64,000 nt of DNA. Source: Sipunculus nudus. Taxonomy: Eukaryota; Annelida; Sipuncula; Golfingiida; Sipunculidae. A model generated the notes under the pieces. It did not search any database. It was not told where the DNA came from and was given only the letters and a program-made list of their open reading frames with translations. Shown here one piece after another: positions 26,645 to 41,819 of the stretch (its first letter is position 1; each line of letters starts with the position of its first letter). The stretch is taken from positions 50,593,058-50,657,057 of the forward strand of contig CM049310.1 of assembly GCA_026874595.1 (NCBI GenBank), written 5' to 3'. The translations under genes and the position numbers were made by a program.

Positions 26645-29600
26645 TTCAAAACAAAAGTCAATATGTATCTCTGTCACGTAAGCATAACACTTTTTTCACG
26701 TTTAGGGGAGATTAAAACAAAAATACCTAACACATTATCCGTGTTTGTCACGCCGCTCCAATTACAAAGCTAGTTTTGGGCGTGTTCACCTTTGGTGGAA
26801 GAGCTAGCGCTATCGACCACGTGACTTGTGCTCCGTCGGTTTAATTACGACAGCCGAGTTGAGCGGATACGGTATGACCTCGCACAGCGGTTTATTACTT
26901 GTGTGTTAGGTAACTAATCTATAAAATCCTATAGCACTCATGCCTGTGCCTTATGTACACACCGGCCAGGGGGAAAAATTCCGTGTGCGGAAAGGAAGAG
27001 GGAATTGATCGAGGCCAAATTAAATATGGGAATGTATGAAGGGACATTACACTCAATATAAGGAGAAAAATAGCCGAGATTGCTTGGGAAAAAAACATGA
27101 GAGGGTTCTTCCAGAAGACTACACACATAAGTGAGATATGCCTAGAAAACGTGTGAAATGTGTGACTGAGCTTGACTTTTGACATTGAAAAACAAGCAAA
27201 TATATCTACGTTAAGCACGGTTTGTGGGCAACGAAGCCGGGCAACGGCCATATCAATAATACGAAATGCCCGCCCTGTCCTAAAACCTAGAACTGTCTGT
27301 GTCTGACTTGGGGTGCTCGGGGTTTTTATGATACTGTACCCGTGATCAATATCCTACCATCCTGGAAAGGAGTGAGTTTTATCCGTGTAACTTATTCATA
27401 CCAGCGACGCCGCCCCCGGGCAGTAATGCAGTTTTACAATGACGCCAGACAAGCTCATACCCTTGGTATCCGGGAATTAACACACCTGTTTTCAAAGGGA
27501 AAATATAATAACACCTTACAGTTGTGATTACATTACACCAACTTATGGTATTCATGGCACGTACTCAGTGACTTTTTCAACACACAATCACACAACCACA
27601 TATACGCACATTTATATAATGAAAACAAAAAAATTGTAAAACCAACCTTGATTCTGTTATTTTTGAAATCATCTCCTCCCAGTAGAAATCTTTTTTTAGG
27701 TGGTACCAAAACTTAAACACGCTTTTCATAGACAATGTTTACAGTTCACATCCCACACAGGATGGAATTTAACTTGTTTTGACTTAAGGATTGTTCTTTC
27801 ATTTATATCTATGAAGTTTAAATGAAGAGATTTATGGAAATATCACTGCTATAGGATACTTTCGGCTTGGTTTTATCTGAAAGTAGTTCCATATTGTTTT
27901 AATGTTTTCCCCTGAGAAATTTGTATTCGTAACAATATGGGGGCTCGTCCAAGGTGACGGTAAACTTTATGACCCAGGGAATAAGCTCACCAAAGTGTGA
28001 CTCCTGGGATAGTTAGTCTTGTTCTGATAACAGAACGCTCTTTACAGGAAGACATAAAAGCGGACCGAACTGTCTCGATAGTGCAGCTAGCTTTTCTAGC
28101 GAAGCGGTTGGAACGTCGGACATGTGCGCCACCAACATGGGTTCGAATCCGGGATCGGCCCAATGTTTCCTCCTGAGCAATTTTTCTTCGTAACAATATG
28201 GACACTGGCACATTTTATGATCATTTCGGCTAATTTCTGAATACACCATATAGTCATGGCGACATTTCAGTATGTATAACCAGTGATGCAGGGATCGAAT
28301 CCTGACTCAAATCAATTTTTTTTTTTCGGGGACTCTGACTTCTCGAGTCCATTAGTAAAAAACTCTGCCTAACTATGATACAGAAGGCTTGACATTTAGA
28401 TTGGAAAACCTTACATAAAGACGTATATGTGCGAGCTAATGACAGAATATGACAAAAAATGAGTTTAGACTATATACCAAACTCAATATCTGCATATAGG
28501 GATTTAAATCAATATTGTTTTTAATTCAATATTAAAGTAAAAAAGCGTGTGTAAACTTACATAAAAACACGTGATGATCGATCGCAAACTCCTATTTTAC
28601 AGTGTTGTAGATCATGAACTCGGACTTGTGTTCCTAAAGGTTCATCTCGAGGAAGGCGGACACGGACTCGAACCTCAAGGACTCGGACTTGGGTGGCTTT
28701 GCACCCGGACTCGGATAGTGTGGACTTGATAACAACATTGTGTATATCTACTTGTAAAGTACCTTTTGGCTGTGGAAGAACCTTCCGTACGGGGCACAGG
28801 CTTGTGTCTTGGACTTCTGGTTCACTTTTATTGACAAGCTGTCTCCAACGACGCCTCCTATATCTCCAATGACAGACAGATATGTTAAAACTAGTGATGT
28901 ATATCATAACGGAACACGTGTCAACTTTATATAGAAACCGGGGGGTCTACAGGACTTTCCGATTTCTCTAGCTGTAGGAGTTATTGATGGCGAGGCAACA
29001 AGCCTTGAGACCGATAGAATTTTCATGCACTGTAAATTAAGATTAATGACAGCAATCCTTGTTGATACGGAGTAATATTATTGTTTTTTTAAAATGAAGA
29101 CAAGAATGTTTTGTTCTAATGAATTAGAATGATGAATCGTCGGTCTTTCACACGCAGACCTACTGGTCTACTGCGAATCCTAGTGAAAAGAAATATTTTC
29201 CCGACGTCTGTTGGGCTTTATAGATTTGATATTAAAATTTTATAATATATAATGAATTGTATAAAACACATAAAATGTCATACCGGAAAATGAAGGTATA
29301 ACATTTTACGATCATTTACCACATGATGCTGTACTTTGGTACTGTAGTTCACATGTTTAATTACGGTAAATTTTACCATACTTGACAAACTGCGCCATCT
29401 TTTGTCCATTCTCTGAAACAAGTGGTGTAAAATCCCCCCTTTAAATTCTTTAAGTTCTATACTGATTGTAAAAAGAATATATCATTTGGTACGATTTTTT
29501 ATTAGAATAATACTTATATGAAGGCAGTATTATCAGGCACAAGAGGAAGTATAATAAAAGCATACAATAAATAATAGCGAACAATAAATAACATAGTTTA

Positions 29601-30276
29601 ACACCAAGTGGCGCAGTTAATAAATTTACATTAGTGGTACATATTTTATATTTTTTGCTGTACAATATTTTAGTACACTATTCCCTATAGTTAATGAACA
29701 TTTCGGCAATCAGCACAATTACTGAAACGCAAAGCCCTCAGCTCCACATCAAAGGCGTTTAGGTCAGGATGCGGGTGCATAAAATGCAGCCCTTCATATT
29801 GCGACGAGCTTTGAAACATGAATTGTCAGGGAGAATTGCAGAGATGCTCAATCTTTTAAGCGTGGACTGACGGTGTTGCCGCCACGGGACCCCGTCGTCT
29901 CGTCAAATTTTATGAACAGCCCTGGCCAGCCGTAATTTAATTAATTACCCTCCACATGCAGCCATGTGGTATTTACCGACGGAAGTTCTCATGATCTTGG
30001 TCGTTAAAAAATACTCACCGGAAGTCGACCTTAAATGTATACATACGGTAGTCTCTTGAATAAATATGTTTAAATCGACTTTCACTGGCCCAAAATTTGT
30101 TTTTAGGGCTTTTCATGGTCAATTAAATTTCAAACTCGGTTCCAACGTTGCACAGGACGGTTATGAGAAACCAGCTTGGCGCAAGTATAAAATGTATATT
30201 TTTGTCACAGGGGTCTATACGACACACGCAAATCTTGTTGTTCTTGAATGATGAGCTGTTTCCCGGTTACGGTTAA

Positions 30277-30365
<89 letters not shown>

Positions 30366-33300
30366 CACACACATAAAGTGTGTGTCTTTTGTACAGTAAG
30401 ACAACCCCTTTTCAGGCAAATATTCCAAATAAATACATATAAGGAAATAAATCTCAGCCCCGAAAACAATTCTTTGTTTTTGATTATACATGACACCCGA
30501 GAGCATTGGTCGGCCATTTGTACAAAGAACGTCAGGGCAAGTAGACTCTAGTCCCCTCGTCCTGACGAAGCGAACGCTCTACTCAAACCCTCATAAAGCC
30601 TTGCCGTTAAGAGCGGAAGCTCGCATCTCTGCGGTATCGACGACTCTCCAGGCCGCTCCGGCAGCCCTGATGACCGGTTTATCGTAAACCTCTGTGCTTA
30701 AGTAGTCTCCGCTAAATGCCCCTATCTTTCCTAGTAATGGTGGTCACTTAGAGGTATTAGGCCTATTTTTCGAACAAAGTCGACAATAAGACGGGGGCCG
30801 ATGAGACCATATTTCAGACCGTGAGCTCGCTGTTAATCCGGAGAAGACACATGTTACATTGATTGGTTTAACATAAAGGGGTATCCGGGCAGGCCACCGA
30901 CAGAGAGTTGTGGGTGTCCAAGGTCCCCGGACACCAAATTTCTTCACAATGTCAACGTTTAAGTGAACCAGGACTTGATGACCGGCGGGTTAAGCCCCAT
31001 ATCGGCACTGACCTGTCTGTTCACAATGTGCATTTGGCACACGGGGTCCGGGCGGAGGGTTTTAATCGAAGGCTTTGGATCTTTTATGCATCTTTCATTA
31101 AAGGGATAACATCGGATTTAAACTAGCTTAAATTCAGTTTTTAACGTTGTTTCTGAAAGCTTATGTTTGGTTTCGGTTAGGCTATAGTGACGTATCCCAC
31201 ATATATTTCACACACGAGTACCGCGTTATTATTTTTTGGGTTGATGAGTTCATTTTTATATAAATCTTTGATATATTTCTATACAAAATCAATTATAGAT
31301 CACATATTTGCACTTGATATTTATTATTGACCTAAACCTTATTAGCAAGGTCGTCCACTCTACAGCCCTGTCCCCATTATCGCCTATTGCGGGCGTCAGG
31401 GGAGGCTTACAGTGTTCACTTTGCGATTCCTAAAATTGCATTCTTTTGGAAATGTGAAAATGATGCACTATCGTAAGTCATCATCATTGGATCGAAATGA
31501 ATTAAAAAAAGGGCATATTATACAGTGGGTCGAGGATAATTGTACCTGACAGATAGAATATGTATAGATGAATGCAATCTCCAAGCGATCACTTGAAGCC
31601 TATCCCAGACGCCCGCAACTAACGATAATGGAGAATTATCTTTTGTGGTATCAAGGTCAAAAATAAATATCAGGTGCAAATCTTTGATTTAGGGCTAATA
31701 TTGTGCCCAATTCAAAATTATCCATATTCAGTGGATATCAAAAATAAATAGAAAATGGTAGATGAAAACTAAAAAGAAAGAAATTGATTCTGGTATGGGG
31801 TGGGGGAAGGGGGGGGGGGCTAAGTATGTCAACCCACAAAAATCTATTACCCAAAATGGATTTGAAAACAAAAACTTCAGCAACCCTCAAGAGCCTCCCC
31901 GTCCATGGTTGCGGCTTAAATAAATATGATATCATGAAATAAATAAACACAGAACTAAAGATTTCAAGTACTCGTGGTAATTATAATAAGAAACAGTCCA
32001 AAGCAGTAGCACACACCGGACAGCTTTGAGCGTTCGTCAGCACACAAGGTCATACATGTTGCAGTTCAGGACCGACACCCAGGGATCCACAAATATCAAT
32101 ATCAGCCCGGACCTGCGGGTGCAGGCTGGTCGTTATAATGACATACACTCATCCCGTCTTTACTTAGATCATGATGGTACTTTTAAATGTATTGGGGCAG
32201 TGCTGAACAGTCGGTCAATATATCGACACTACACTGGAGCGACATCACAAATAACCATACAACACCAGTACAGAAGCCAACAAGCATGACTGTCAGTTGT
32301 TTATCTGCGCAGGCATTTGATGCTGTTAATAGGGAATCGTCCCCGGCCATTCGATTAAAGCAATTGTTTGAACACTGAGAAACGCAGTGTCACTAAACAT
32401 CTTGAGCAAACTGCCACTAGATGGATAATCTAATTCTGAGCCGAGGCAGTTTGCTTATTTACCTCAGCAGATTGGTGTTTACAGGCTACTTTTACGGCTG
32501 TGGTCATTAATAACCTCAGCTGTTTGGACACCTCACGTAATCACGAGTTAAAAGTAGGCCGTGCATGAAGATGATGAATCGACCGGCCTGTGGCCATGTT
32601 AAATTTGACGCAGGTGTTTCACACCTGTGCACAGACCCTAGACTCCAGTTATGCGGAAAAGATGCTCTAAAACTACTCTAAACCCCATTAAAGAAAAGAA
32701 AAAGTGCCACTAAGGTAATGCGTGTATTCAAAAGAATAATGTCTAATGTCATCTGAAGTACTTGAAATGAGGAGATATTGAGTTGGTATCTTAGTAATTG
32801 TAAGTTATGGGTTAAAATAGTCCATTTACAGCCGGCTATTGGGGATTTTGATTTTAAATATACGCCACTGCTTTGTATGCCATATAGTTAAATTTTATTG
32901 CTCAATTGAAATGCTTTGCTGTGTTTGTGCTAACTGCGGGGCCACAATGAGTGTCATGGACTAAAAGAGAGATGTCTAGCTGTACAATGTTGTAAGATAG
33001 CACACGCAGCCGGGCAAATTCCTGAGGGTTTCGATTCTTAAACAAGTCAGTCAAGCTCAACCAGGATTGAAACCCCCCTGGGGAATCTAACACCCTTAGC
33101 CAATTACCGACTACGAATTTCCTGCAAAGATCTCACCAGGATACGGAAAGTATCGTGGTTGCCGCCGCCGGCCCAGCAAGCTGATTGCATAAGAGTTATG
33201 ACGCGGGGTCAAGTCGGGCTATGCGAGACCCAGGTCGCTCCTAGCCAGAAAAAAATGAAGACATCGCACTCCTATGGAAATCAATACTCGGTCGACGGCG

Positions 33301-36300
33301 ACCAATGAACCTTCCGAAAACGCTCCTTTGTGCTTTGAAATCACTTAATTCAGCTTGTTTGGGAGCCGCAATTACAGGTGTGAAGCAGATAGAAATTTGT
33401 AGCCTCTGGGCTTCATCTAATTGCAGGACCGAGCGTGCGGAGTAATTGACTGTTAACACTGCTTACTGTGAAAGTAAGTCGCATGGCTTGCCCTGCTACG
33501 CGAAACACAAGACGGGTTAGCCTAGGTTAGGAGCAGAGGGCCATACAAAACAGCCCGTTCGAGGCCACTTGCTTGGGACGAATATGTTTTATTTTCCATA
33601 TATGAACTAGGCACACCAATTACACAATTTTCCAGAGTAGCCCCTCCGGGGCTGGTATCCTCAAGACCGCATATATTTCACTAATGGTGGTTCAATTTCT
33701 TGTTTAGCCCACAGGATTATTTGCCTGAAACAGTCTATCCAATTTACGGGCATCTAGGACAATAGAGGTGGCAGAGGCACGCCTGCCTGGGATATATTCA
33801 CCATAACTCACAATGTTTTCTTTAGCTCAGCCCCGCGCTGGTTTAATGAAACTCCTAGCTGATATCACGGCCAGACAAGTTTCTATATGACAGCCATGTT
33901 TCAGGGAGCCGGTTGACAGAAAAGGTCAGCTATTTCCTTGGTTTTACCGTCATCATATTGCCTTCACAGATCTGGTATGAACAGCCGTTAATTCCGGGTC
34001 AAAGGGCATCTGCTGTACTCAGATGTGGCGCTGAGTTATTGAGAACTTACCAGAGAAAACTTCAGGCCAATATTCTTTGGTTTGTTGGTGTCTTTGATAG
34101 CACTGCCAAGTGTAGCAGAGGGATTTTTTTTGCCTTCTGTAAGTGTATTGAGCATTACTTTATGGCCGGAGTTGATAATTTAAAAAAAAGTGGCTCCAGA
34201 CTGAGATTGACTCGCACAGACTGGGAAAAAAAATACATGCTTATTTTGCCTGGTTTTACTTTCATAAATAAATTGAGATCAAATTTTCTATGACACGTAG
34301 GAATAACGACATAGTACAGTAATGCTTCTTTATTGCCGGTTTGGGGATCAAAGCTGATAGCATTGCGCTTTAAAGGCCTTTGGGTAGACATACTTTATTG
34401 GTTTCTTTGTAAGATTCACATTTAGTAGATTCTATATCAATGTATTTAGTGATTTACCTTCATATACTTATATAAACAAATGTATTCTCCGTCAAAGAGG
34501 GTTTAGCGTTGAACGGCCGAATCATTAAATACATTCTGGGTATTTATATCTTTGTGGCACACCGCTTCATTTATGTGGAAAACTAGCTAGAAGCAACCCG
34601 GGAACGGCCTGTTTTGGACAGAAATACACTGCAACCGACAACCTCGTGTAGGTGGTGGTTATTTTAGTAATTGTTTGCAGATAGTTGGCAGTTTCTAAAA
34701 CAGGACTTGCCCAGCCTGCTGGCTGGTCTGGAAATGTCTCTGTTGATGTCCTCTGTGGCAGCCGTAATGCAGGGTCGCTTCTTTCTAAAGAATAGCAACG
34801 AACAGGTGTTCCTGTCGCTCGGCACAGATGATATCACGTGAACCTGGAGGGCAACAAAGTTTACGACTTCTGCCTCCCTGGCCGTACGCACACAAGCGTA
34901 AACTTAATCTTAGTTTTAAATTTAAACCATAACGACGTAGATCGGACATATTTGCGTATTTCCATCCGCTGATTTCTTTAAAAACTTTCTTTAATAATAT
35001 GGATAATAAAATGTGGATTTAATAAATCAACAATCAGAAGAATATTAAAGTTAAGATGCGCTCCATATTGACGGAATTGTCCCATATCTCGATCTGATTC
35101 ACCACCAAAACTATAACTCTGTACTTCCCCTTCAGATAGAAAAGTAAAATAAGCGAAGATTGAGCGATAATAAAGGAGATAAGAGGCGATCAGGAGTGAA
35201 GGAATGGTCTCAAATTAAACAATTATCTGGATATGAATCATTACCAAAATACGAGTATATGTTTGTATGAGACAGTCGAGAAGGAAATCCAAGAAGATTT
35301 TAGATTCAGCCCAGAATCAACCTTGACTTTAAATATTCTTGTAACATTTCAGTGCTCAAACCAAGAGATATAGTTGCCAGGGCATTCATTAAAATATAGA
35401 ATGCGCAAATGAGAGTCGATTATTACGATCAACTTATTCATCATAAATTTGGTATGAAGTTTCCTAGTTATCTTATAAGAGATTAAAAAAGGATGCCCCC
35501 CCGCCCCGGGTATTTTTCTATATGTTTAAATTGTTGCTGATGAAAGCCTATACAGTAATGAAACGTTACTGATAGTTTTGCATTGTCGGATTGCGGGGGG
35601 GGGGGGGGGGGGGGGCGGCACTGACGGCATTCAGTTGCCTACCTCAGATCGTTGTAGTTAATGCCTACAGTTAATGAAAAGTACCAGATACCTTACTGCA
35701 TAAATCTTATTTATATAATCATGCGAAATATAAAAGTAGTACAAGAATGGTAAACTGCTAATAATATGAGTAGATAATACTGAATGGCTGAGATTATTCA
35801 TATTTCATGGTCATCACGAGCAGGCTGGTCTTTTATTGACCTAACATGAATCGCATATTCATTCAATAAATAATCATCAGCAGAGCAGTTGCGAGCAACC
35901 AATCAGATTACCACTGGCAAAGAAAACGGTCAATCGTACCACAAGCGCAAATTTGCATAATTTGGGCGACTCTTCCAAACAGAACACTTGTCGCCTGCAT
36001 CAGTACCTATGTCGGAATCTTTTTTTATACCAAAAATAAAGACAGGAAAAAGTTTAAGGCCAAAGGTTGCAGGAGTCATTCCGCCGGCTACCAAGTGAAA
36101 AATAAAGTCTTACCTGGCACGTAATTCGAATGAGACAAATAGTCAAAAATATGGCCAAACAGTTCACAATCACTGCAATATATTCATCACCTGAGAACAG
36201 AGATATGGCAATTCCAGCTGATGGCGTGTGTTAAAAATAATGATAATATTGAAAGTGGTAATGTGTGTGTATATATTATCATTTTTACCCTATTTATCCT

Positions 36301-39300
36301 GTTAATTCCTTATAATTGAAATTTTGTCTCTTAAGATTACAATCATTTTTTTACAATCATTAGACTAGAATCAGTTCAAATTTCATTTTATTTTTCTATA
36401 CCTAAAAACAATATTGGGCACATTCAAGAACCTTTACTCGAGGAAAATTGCACATTGTTATATCAGTACTGTTCCTGATATATGTAATTTGGTGTAATAT
36501 TCAAGTACAAGTCATTATCTTAATGAATAATATCATCATATTCTTGTACCCTCTCAGTAACATTGGACTTAAATCCGAACGACAAGCTTCGTTAGTTCAT
36601 TTGCAAGGGTACTAATTAAACAAATTCCTTTTCGGTTTAAGCTGCGTAAGGTCATGCCGAGGTCTATGAATAGATACCCAATAAGGTGAGCGGATAATTA
36701 ATTCATGCTTTCTGGTATCTTAGAAACGGGATTCATTCAGCCAGACCATCAATTCTTTACCAATTTAATTGTTAATTAAGAACAACAAGATGAGCTGGGC
36801 CCTTGGAGTATTTTACAGCTTCGTATCAGTGAGGCAGAAACAGCTTCCATCGAGCCAGGGAGTGATATTGATCCAGAAGAGGTCAGTTCTCTTCTAAACA
36901 AGTCCCCATCTTCCGTATTAAAACCAGCTCTGTTCCAAATCCGTCTTGTCTTCATTAGGTTTTCCTACAGACAAAATCGAAACCTCGCTTTAAGGGCCAC
37001 ATTGATAACGGCCCCGCAGTGATTTACAAAACAAAGAATATAACAAACTTAGGTCTTTCGAGTTTTGACTTCTTGTTATGTGCTTACTTTTTACTCCAGC
37101 TTTGTATGATACTACAGGGAAACTGCTACAATGCTTCCACTAATTATTATTGGTTAAATATACACTTTCTCTTTATCCATCAGCTCCTTGTGATTCTATA
37201 TGAACACCGCTTCATTTAATCTCCTTATTACCATCTGCTACACATAACAATATCATAAGGCCAAAATAAAAAAAAGGTATGGTTCTCAGGCACTTTTTTT
37301 CAGAAATCAATGCGGGCGGGCGCTTTTTTTATTTTAAATTTTTTGGTACGTTTCGATAAAAATGTCAAATGATAAGGGAAAAAGCATGAAAATAACAGTT
37401 TTATTTTGCTAAATAAGTAAAAGCATTACAAAACAAAGGAAATGGTATGGTTTTATCTTCTTGAAAGAAATTTCGGAGCGGCAGCAGCTCAAAATTGGAA
37501 AATTTTATTGAAAATCAAAATAAAAAAGTTTTGATGCGGGGGTTTAAAATTGATGCGGGCGGTGCCTGAGAACCATACCTTTAATTTTTTTTGGCCTAAC
37601 AAAAGAGTCTGTTTTTTGTTTTTCTTTCAGGTGCAATAGGAAAACAGCTATACAGTACTTTCCTTGATTAATATTAAATAATATTCATACATGTCTGCTA
37701 TATGATAGATATACTCACATTGTTCGATAGCAGAATGAGGCCGTTTTAATGCTCACTGTAATGGATACTAGTATCACACAACTACGTTATATATAATACA
37801 CTTATTTTTTTGTCTTCAACTCTATCAGATACCATAGGGGAAATAACGCTTCAGTCCTTTATGTAATTATTTTTGGTGTTATATTGCTAGGCCATTTCTG
37901 CTTGCTTTCGGAGTATAACATGGAGTTTTCGACCTATGCGTCTGTAGCCCAGACTGTGGTGTGCTTGGTAATCAGACATTGTACGGCTCATCGACATGAT
38001 ATGATTTATCGCTCTCCATGTTTGGCATGTAATCCGATTTTTTTCAGGTACATTGAGTTGGATAGGGAGAAGTTATCGATGTTTTTATAATACATGTTCC
38101 TTTTTCTTCGCCCAAAATTATTCGAACAGGATAATATCCATCAGACAGTCCGACTGTACGTTCTTTAGCAACATTACAGCCTATTCTTATGTTATATGTA
38201 GTTTAGTGACGAAAATGGTCAATATTCACCAGAAAAACGAAGAAGAAATGTTATGGTTTTATATATCCAACTACATATAAAATAACACAACGGGCATTAA
38301 GTATTTTCGCATAATGCATTAAATGGGTGTACAACGTGTAGATATGGGCTTATCACCTCCTCACTCTTTCATATAACCCAATTCATTTAACGATTCATTT
38401 CTTTTTTTTTTCAGCCTGTAATACTCGACGCTATGAAATGTAATGAAAACGCGATAACCTTACAATTAAATGTGAATTTTCATTAAAACATAGGCTGATT
38501 TCATTTGTATTTTCTCTCCTTGAAGACCACCATATTGTCACAGATGCCGAACTCAGGGCCGCAAGCGTAACATTTCCCCGTAAGTGTTTAGGTTTGTTGT
38601 CTGGGCACGGGCCGGCTTGTGTGTCCTCTCACTTGCACGCCGCTGTGGGCTGATGATCGGGACCCCCTCAAGGCCTTCGATCATTTCTATTGCACCAGCT
38701 TTGTATATCAATACCTCATCCTGTATCAGACATAGCACTGCTTTAGGATGGAAAGCCATGCCCACTTTTTTCCATATTTGTCTCTCTCGTCCTTGAGAAA
38801 CATCCAACAGCGCACCTGCACAGAAGAACTAGGATTTTCATATTGGCTTACATTCACGTGTATTCACTTATGTCAATTTATCTCTGTCTATAGTACAAAT
38901 GAATGACCTATACTCACTTGCAAGCCAAGGTGTTTGGCCATGCAGACCGGTGTTTAGGCCTAGTTTATCACGTTTTTGTATTTAGCTAATATTACTCTTT
39001 GCATGACCAGTGTGTTGTATATATTTATTTGAAAAATCCGAGCACGGCCCATTTACGGGTGAACGGGACCTCAGATCTTTCTTCTCTGTTGTATGATTTA
39101 TTTTCTTTATTTTTTTTTTAAATATATATATTCATGGGGACTGGTGTATAATGTTGTAGCCAGTTTTGATTTGCTATATATAGCCTTCAATGGGATTTAT
39201 ATAATATAAATAACGACTTTTTTATATTAATAAATGGAATTTATTTAATATGACTTATATTAGTACTCTGTTTTCTCATAACCACTGATAAAATATATGT

Positions 39301-41725
39301 ACTTGAAAACAGTTTTTAAATTTAACTGCAGATCTATCCAGGACTATACATCAGTTAATTTGATTTTTTTATAAACAGGGGAATTTATCTGTGTATACGC
39401 CCTTTAACTCCTTTAAAATGAATTATTAAAATTATACGATGACATCACTATATTTCGTCACTTCCGACTTTCCCGGCATGCTTTTCGGGTACTGTCTGTT
39501 GTGGTTTTGGTGTTCTCCCTGTGTCCTGCCTGGTGCCGTGTCCACCTAGATACAATTTACTGGTGACCTTTTGTGTTTTCAGCAAAGCGGAACTGATTAA
39601 AATGCTCCTCGATCAAACGGAGTATAACAGGCGAGAGCCCCCCACGACCGGTAAGGCAGTCTCATGTCGTATATCGTGTCGCATGGAACCATTCTGCCAC
39701 ATTGTCGTAAAGTCTAGTCCTAGGCTTAGGAAATGTAGAGTCTAACAGTGTGCATGTCGCTCAATGGTTTTATCACTATTCAACCAAAGTGTACACAACG
39801 CCGTAATCAATAGCATTCTCAATGGAAACCGCAACCATCATCATCATTGACTGTAATACGAACAACAACAATGCTAAATTGACTGAGGAGAATGAAAGAA
39901 ATGATAGCTAAATACATCTTTACGGCCTAAAAGCGTTGTGTTCACTAAAAGATAATGGTAAGCTCAATCTTGTTTCACTAAAATTGGTAAATTGCTAGAT
40001 GTATTAATGAACCACATAAATTACATTTTGAATTGCAAGACAAAACATGTTAATTAATCAGTCGCACAGCTAACACTGAACTATTTGCGTTTGTATACTG
40101 TTGTATCTGTAATATGATACATTTTTTTCTGATTTACACGGCACATGCTTATAAATATTATATAAATATTGCAACTAAGAGGAAGCCAGTTGTATTACCG
40201 TAGGGGCACATGGTGAACTAACGCTTTTATGTAACGAATCATACTTTCAAATCAGATCCAGAGAGGGAGGAGGTAACAATTATGGTACGAATTTCAAGGA
40301 AGATTGATTTGAAAGATTGATTTGAAGTAAGACATTTAACTTAACCCGGACAATGTACAGGTATTGGCAAACCTCAGGTATGGTAATACTGAAATGCCTT
40401 AAACATATATTTAAAATAATATGATTTAAAAAGCAAGTTAAGAAAAAATAGGCATGCTAGGAAGCAATGATGCAGGACTTGAGTTTAAGTACTTGAACTC
40501 TTGGATAATCTTAAATTTCTATTTTAAATTTCTGTTGCCATGGAGACTAGGACTCGGGTTTCCAATGACTCCGACTCGAAGGAGGCGAACTTGGACTCCC
40601 ACTTCAAGAACTCGGACTTGGAGTCGGAGGGTGTGGACCCGTCTAAATCACTGCTAGCAGGTGTCTCGATTGCGAGACAGTCAGTACAAGCAAGGAGATT
40701 TAGCCAGAAAGATCAAAATAATTACAACAGAATTCCTGTTTGCACAGTGCATTTTTCGACAGGTATGTAGTTAGACATACTAAAAGTCTACCAAAGTCAA
40801 CCCATAGAAAATATGAATATTTTACGTTTTTCATATACTCTGAGTCGCAGTTTTTTTTTTATTTTAGATTTTGATATAAAAGACATTATAAATCCTTATT
40901 TTCGTTACCAAAGTTCAACCACGAAACTAAAGTAAACAACACTAATGGTATGATGACATTAGATAATAAAAAGTGTCAAATTAAATGTATTTTGATTTTT
41001 TATATATGATTTTTAGGGAATATTTCTTCATAAAATATTGCGTATTTATAGGGTCACTTCACAGACGACTCTCTCCCCACTTACATCTATGCACATGTTG
41101 TTGTATGTTATACTGGGATACATTTGATCATTTCTTGGATGTGTTAGAAAAAATTTTGACGAAATATTTTTTTTTGTAAAGAGATATGGGCACTTTTGTA
41201 ATTAAAGGTTACCCCTACCCCTAAGTGATAAATCATGGTATACGAGCATTTTAGTCCAGTTGCCAGTCAGGGGTACCTTTGAATGGTCTATATTATAAGG
41301 GTTTTTAATGAATTTGTAATGGCAATTTTTTTTACATTTGGTCTTTTATTCTGGCTGAATCTCCTGGCCTGGTATTGTAAATTGTGCTCTTGATTTATTT
41401 CAACTAAGATAAAATCCTACTTCAGGACCACCCTTCCGATTCTGTTCAGATAAACGTCCTCTCCATTTCAGTACCTCACGTTCTTTACTGCTCTATCCTT
41501 CGTGGAGTCAGGTTACGCTGGGCGGCAGGATGGCCCCCGGTTTCAGCGTTCAGTGTGATCTTCTTATGCTGTGCTCACACATTTGCCGACTATCGATTTA
41601 CCGTCGTACCGGTAGTATAGTTCAGATGGTATACAATACGCGGTAATATCCCGGGAAAATATCCCACTGAAGGCTGTGTAAATTCAAAGAGTAATAAGAC
41701 TGTATATACAAACATACATTTTCTC

Positions 41726-41764
<39 letters not shown>

Positions 41765-41788
41765 TTCTCTCCACACACACACACACAT

Positions 41789-41819
<31 letters not shown>

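Larger units (their letters stand above)
24735..39582 (+). other. Intron 1 of receptor (14.8 kb)
   Basis: Non-coding as far as I can judge. It holds a 73-bp tandem duplication (24951-25092), two CRE motifs (25887, 25898), GA and CT microsatellites, a SINE-like piece (28080-28205), an 'ACTCGG' repeat block (28610-28735), poly-G tracts (31809, 35595), a MITE (37259-37596) and a possible cassette exon (38526). At 35880-35960 a CCAAT box and an octamer ATTTGCAT lie close together, which might mark an enhancer. Open frames of 60-126 codons in it (for example 33913-34293) have no recognisable family features. Confidence 0.8.

Noticed and set aside
27987-28249. Minus-strand frames at 28 kb
   Set aside because: They overlap the tRNA-derived SINE-like element and are explained by it.
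28275-28320. B-box-like GGGATCGAATCCTGA
   Set aside because: No A box at the right spacing; too little to call a second SINE or a tRNA gene.
33913-34293. 126-codon frame in intron 1
   Set aside because: No recognisable domain, and it lies inside an intron of the receptor without supporting splice sites.
41460-41590. Possible alternative exon after CTCTCCATTTCAG
   Set aside because: The acceptor looks good, but the frames required by exon 1 or 2 phases soon hit stops and no convincing donor follows.
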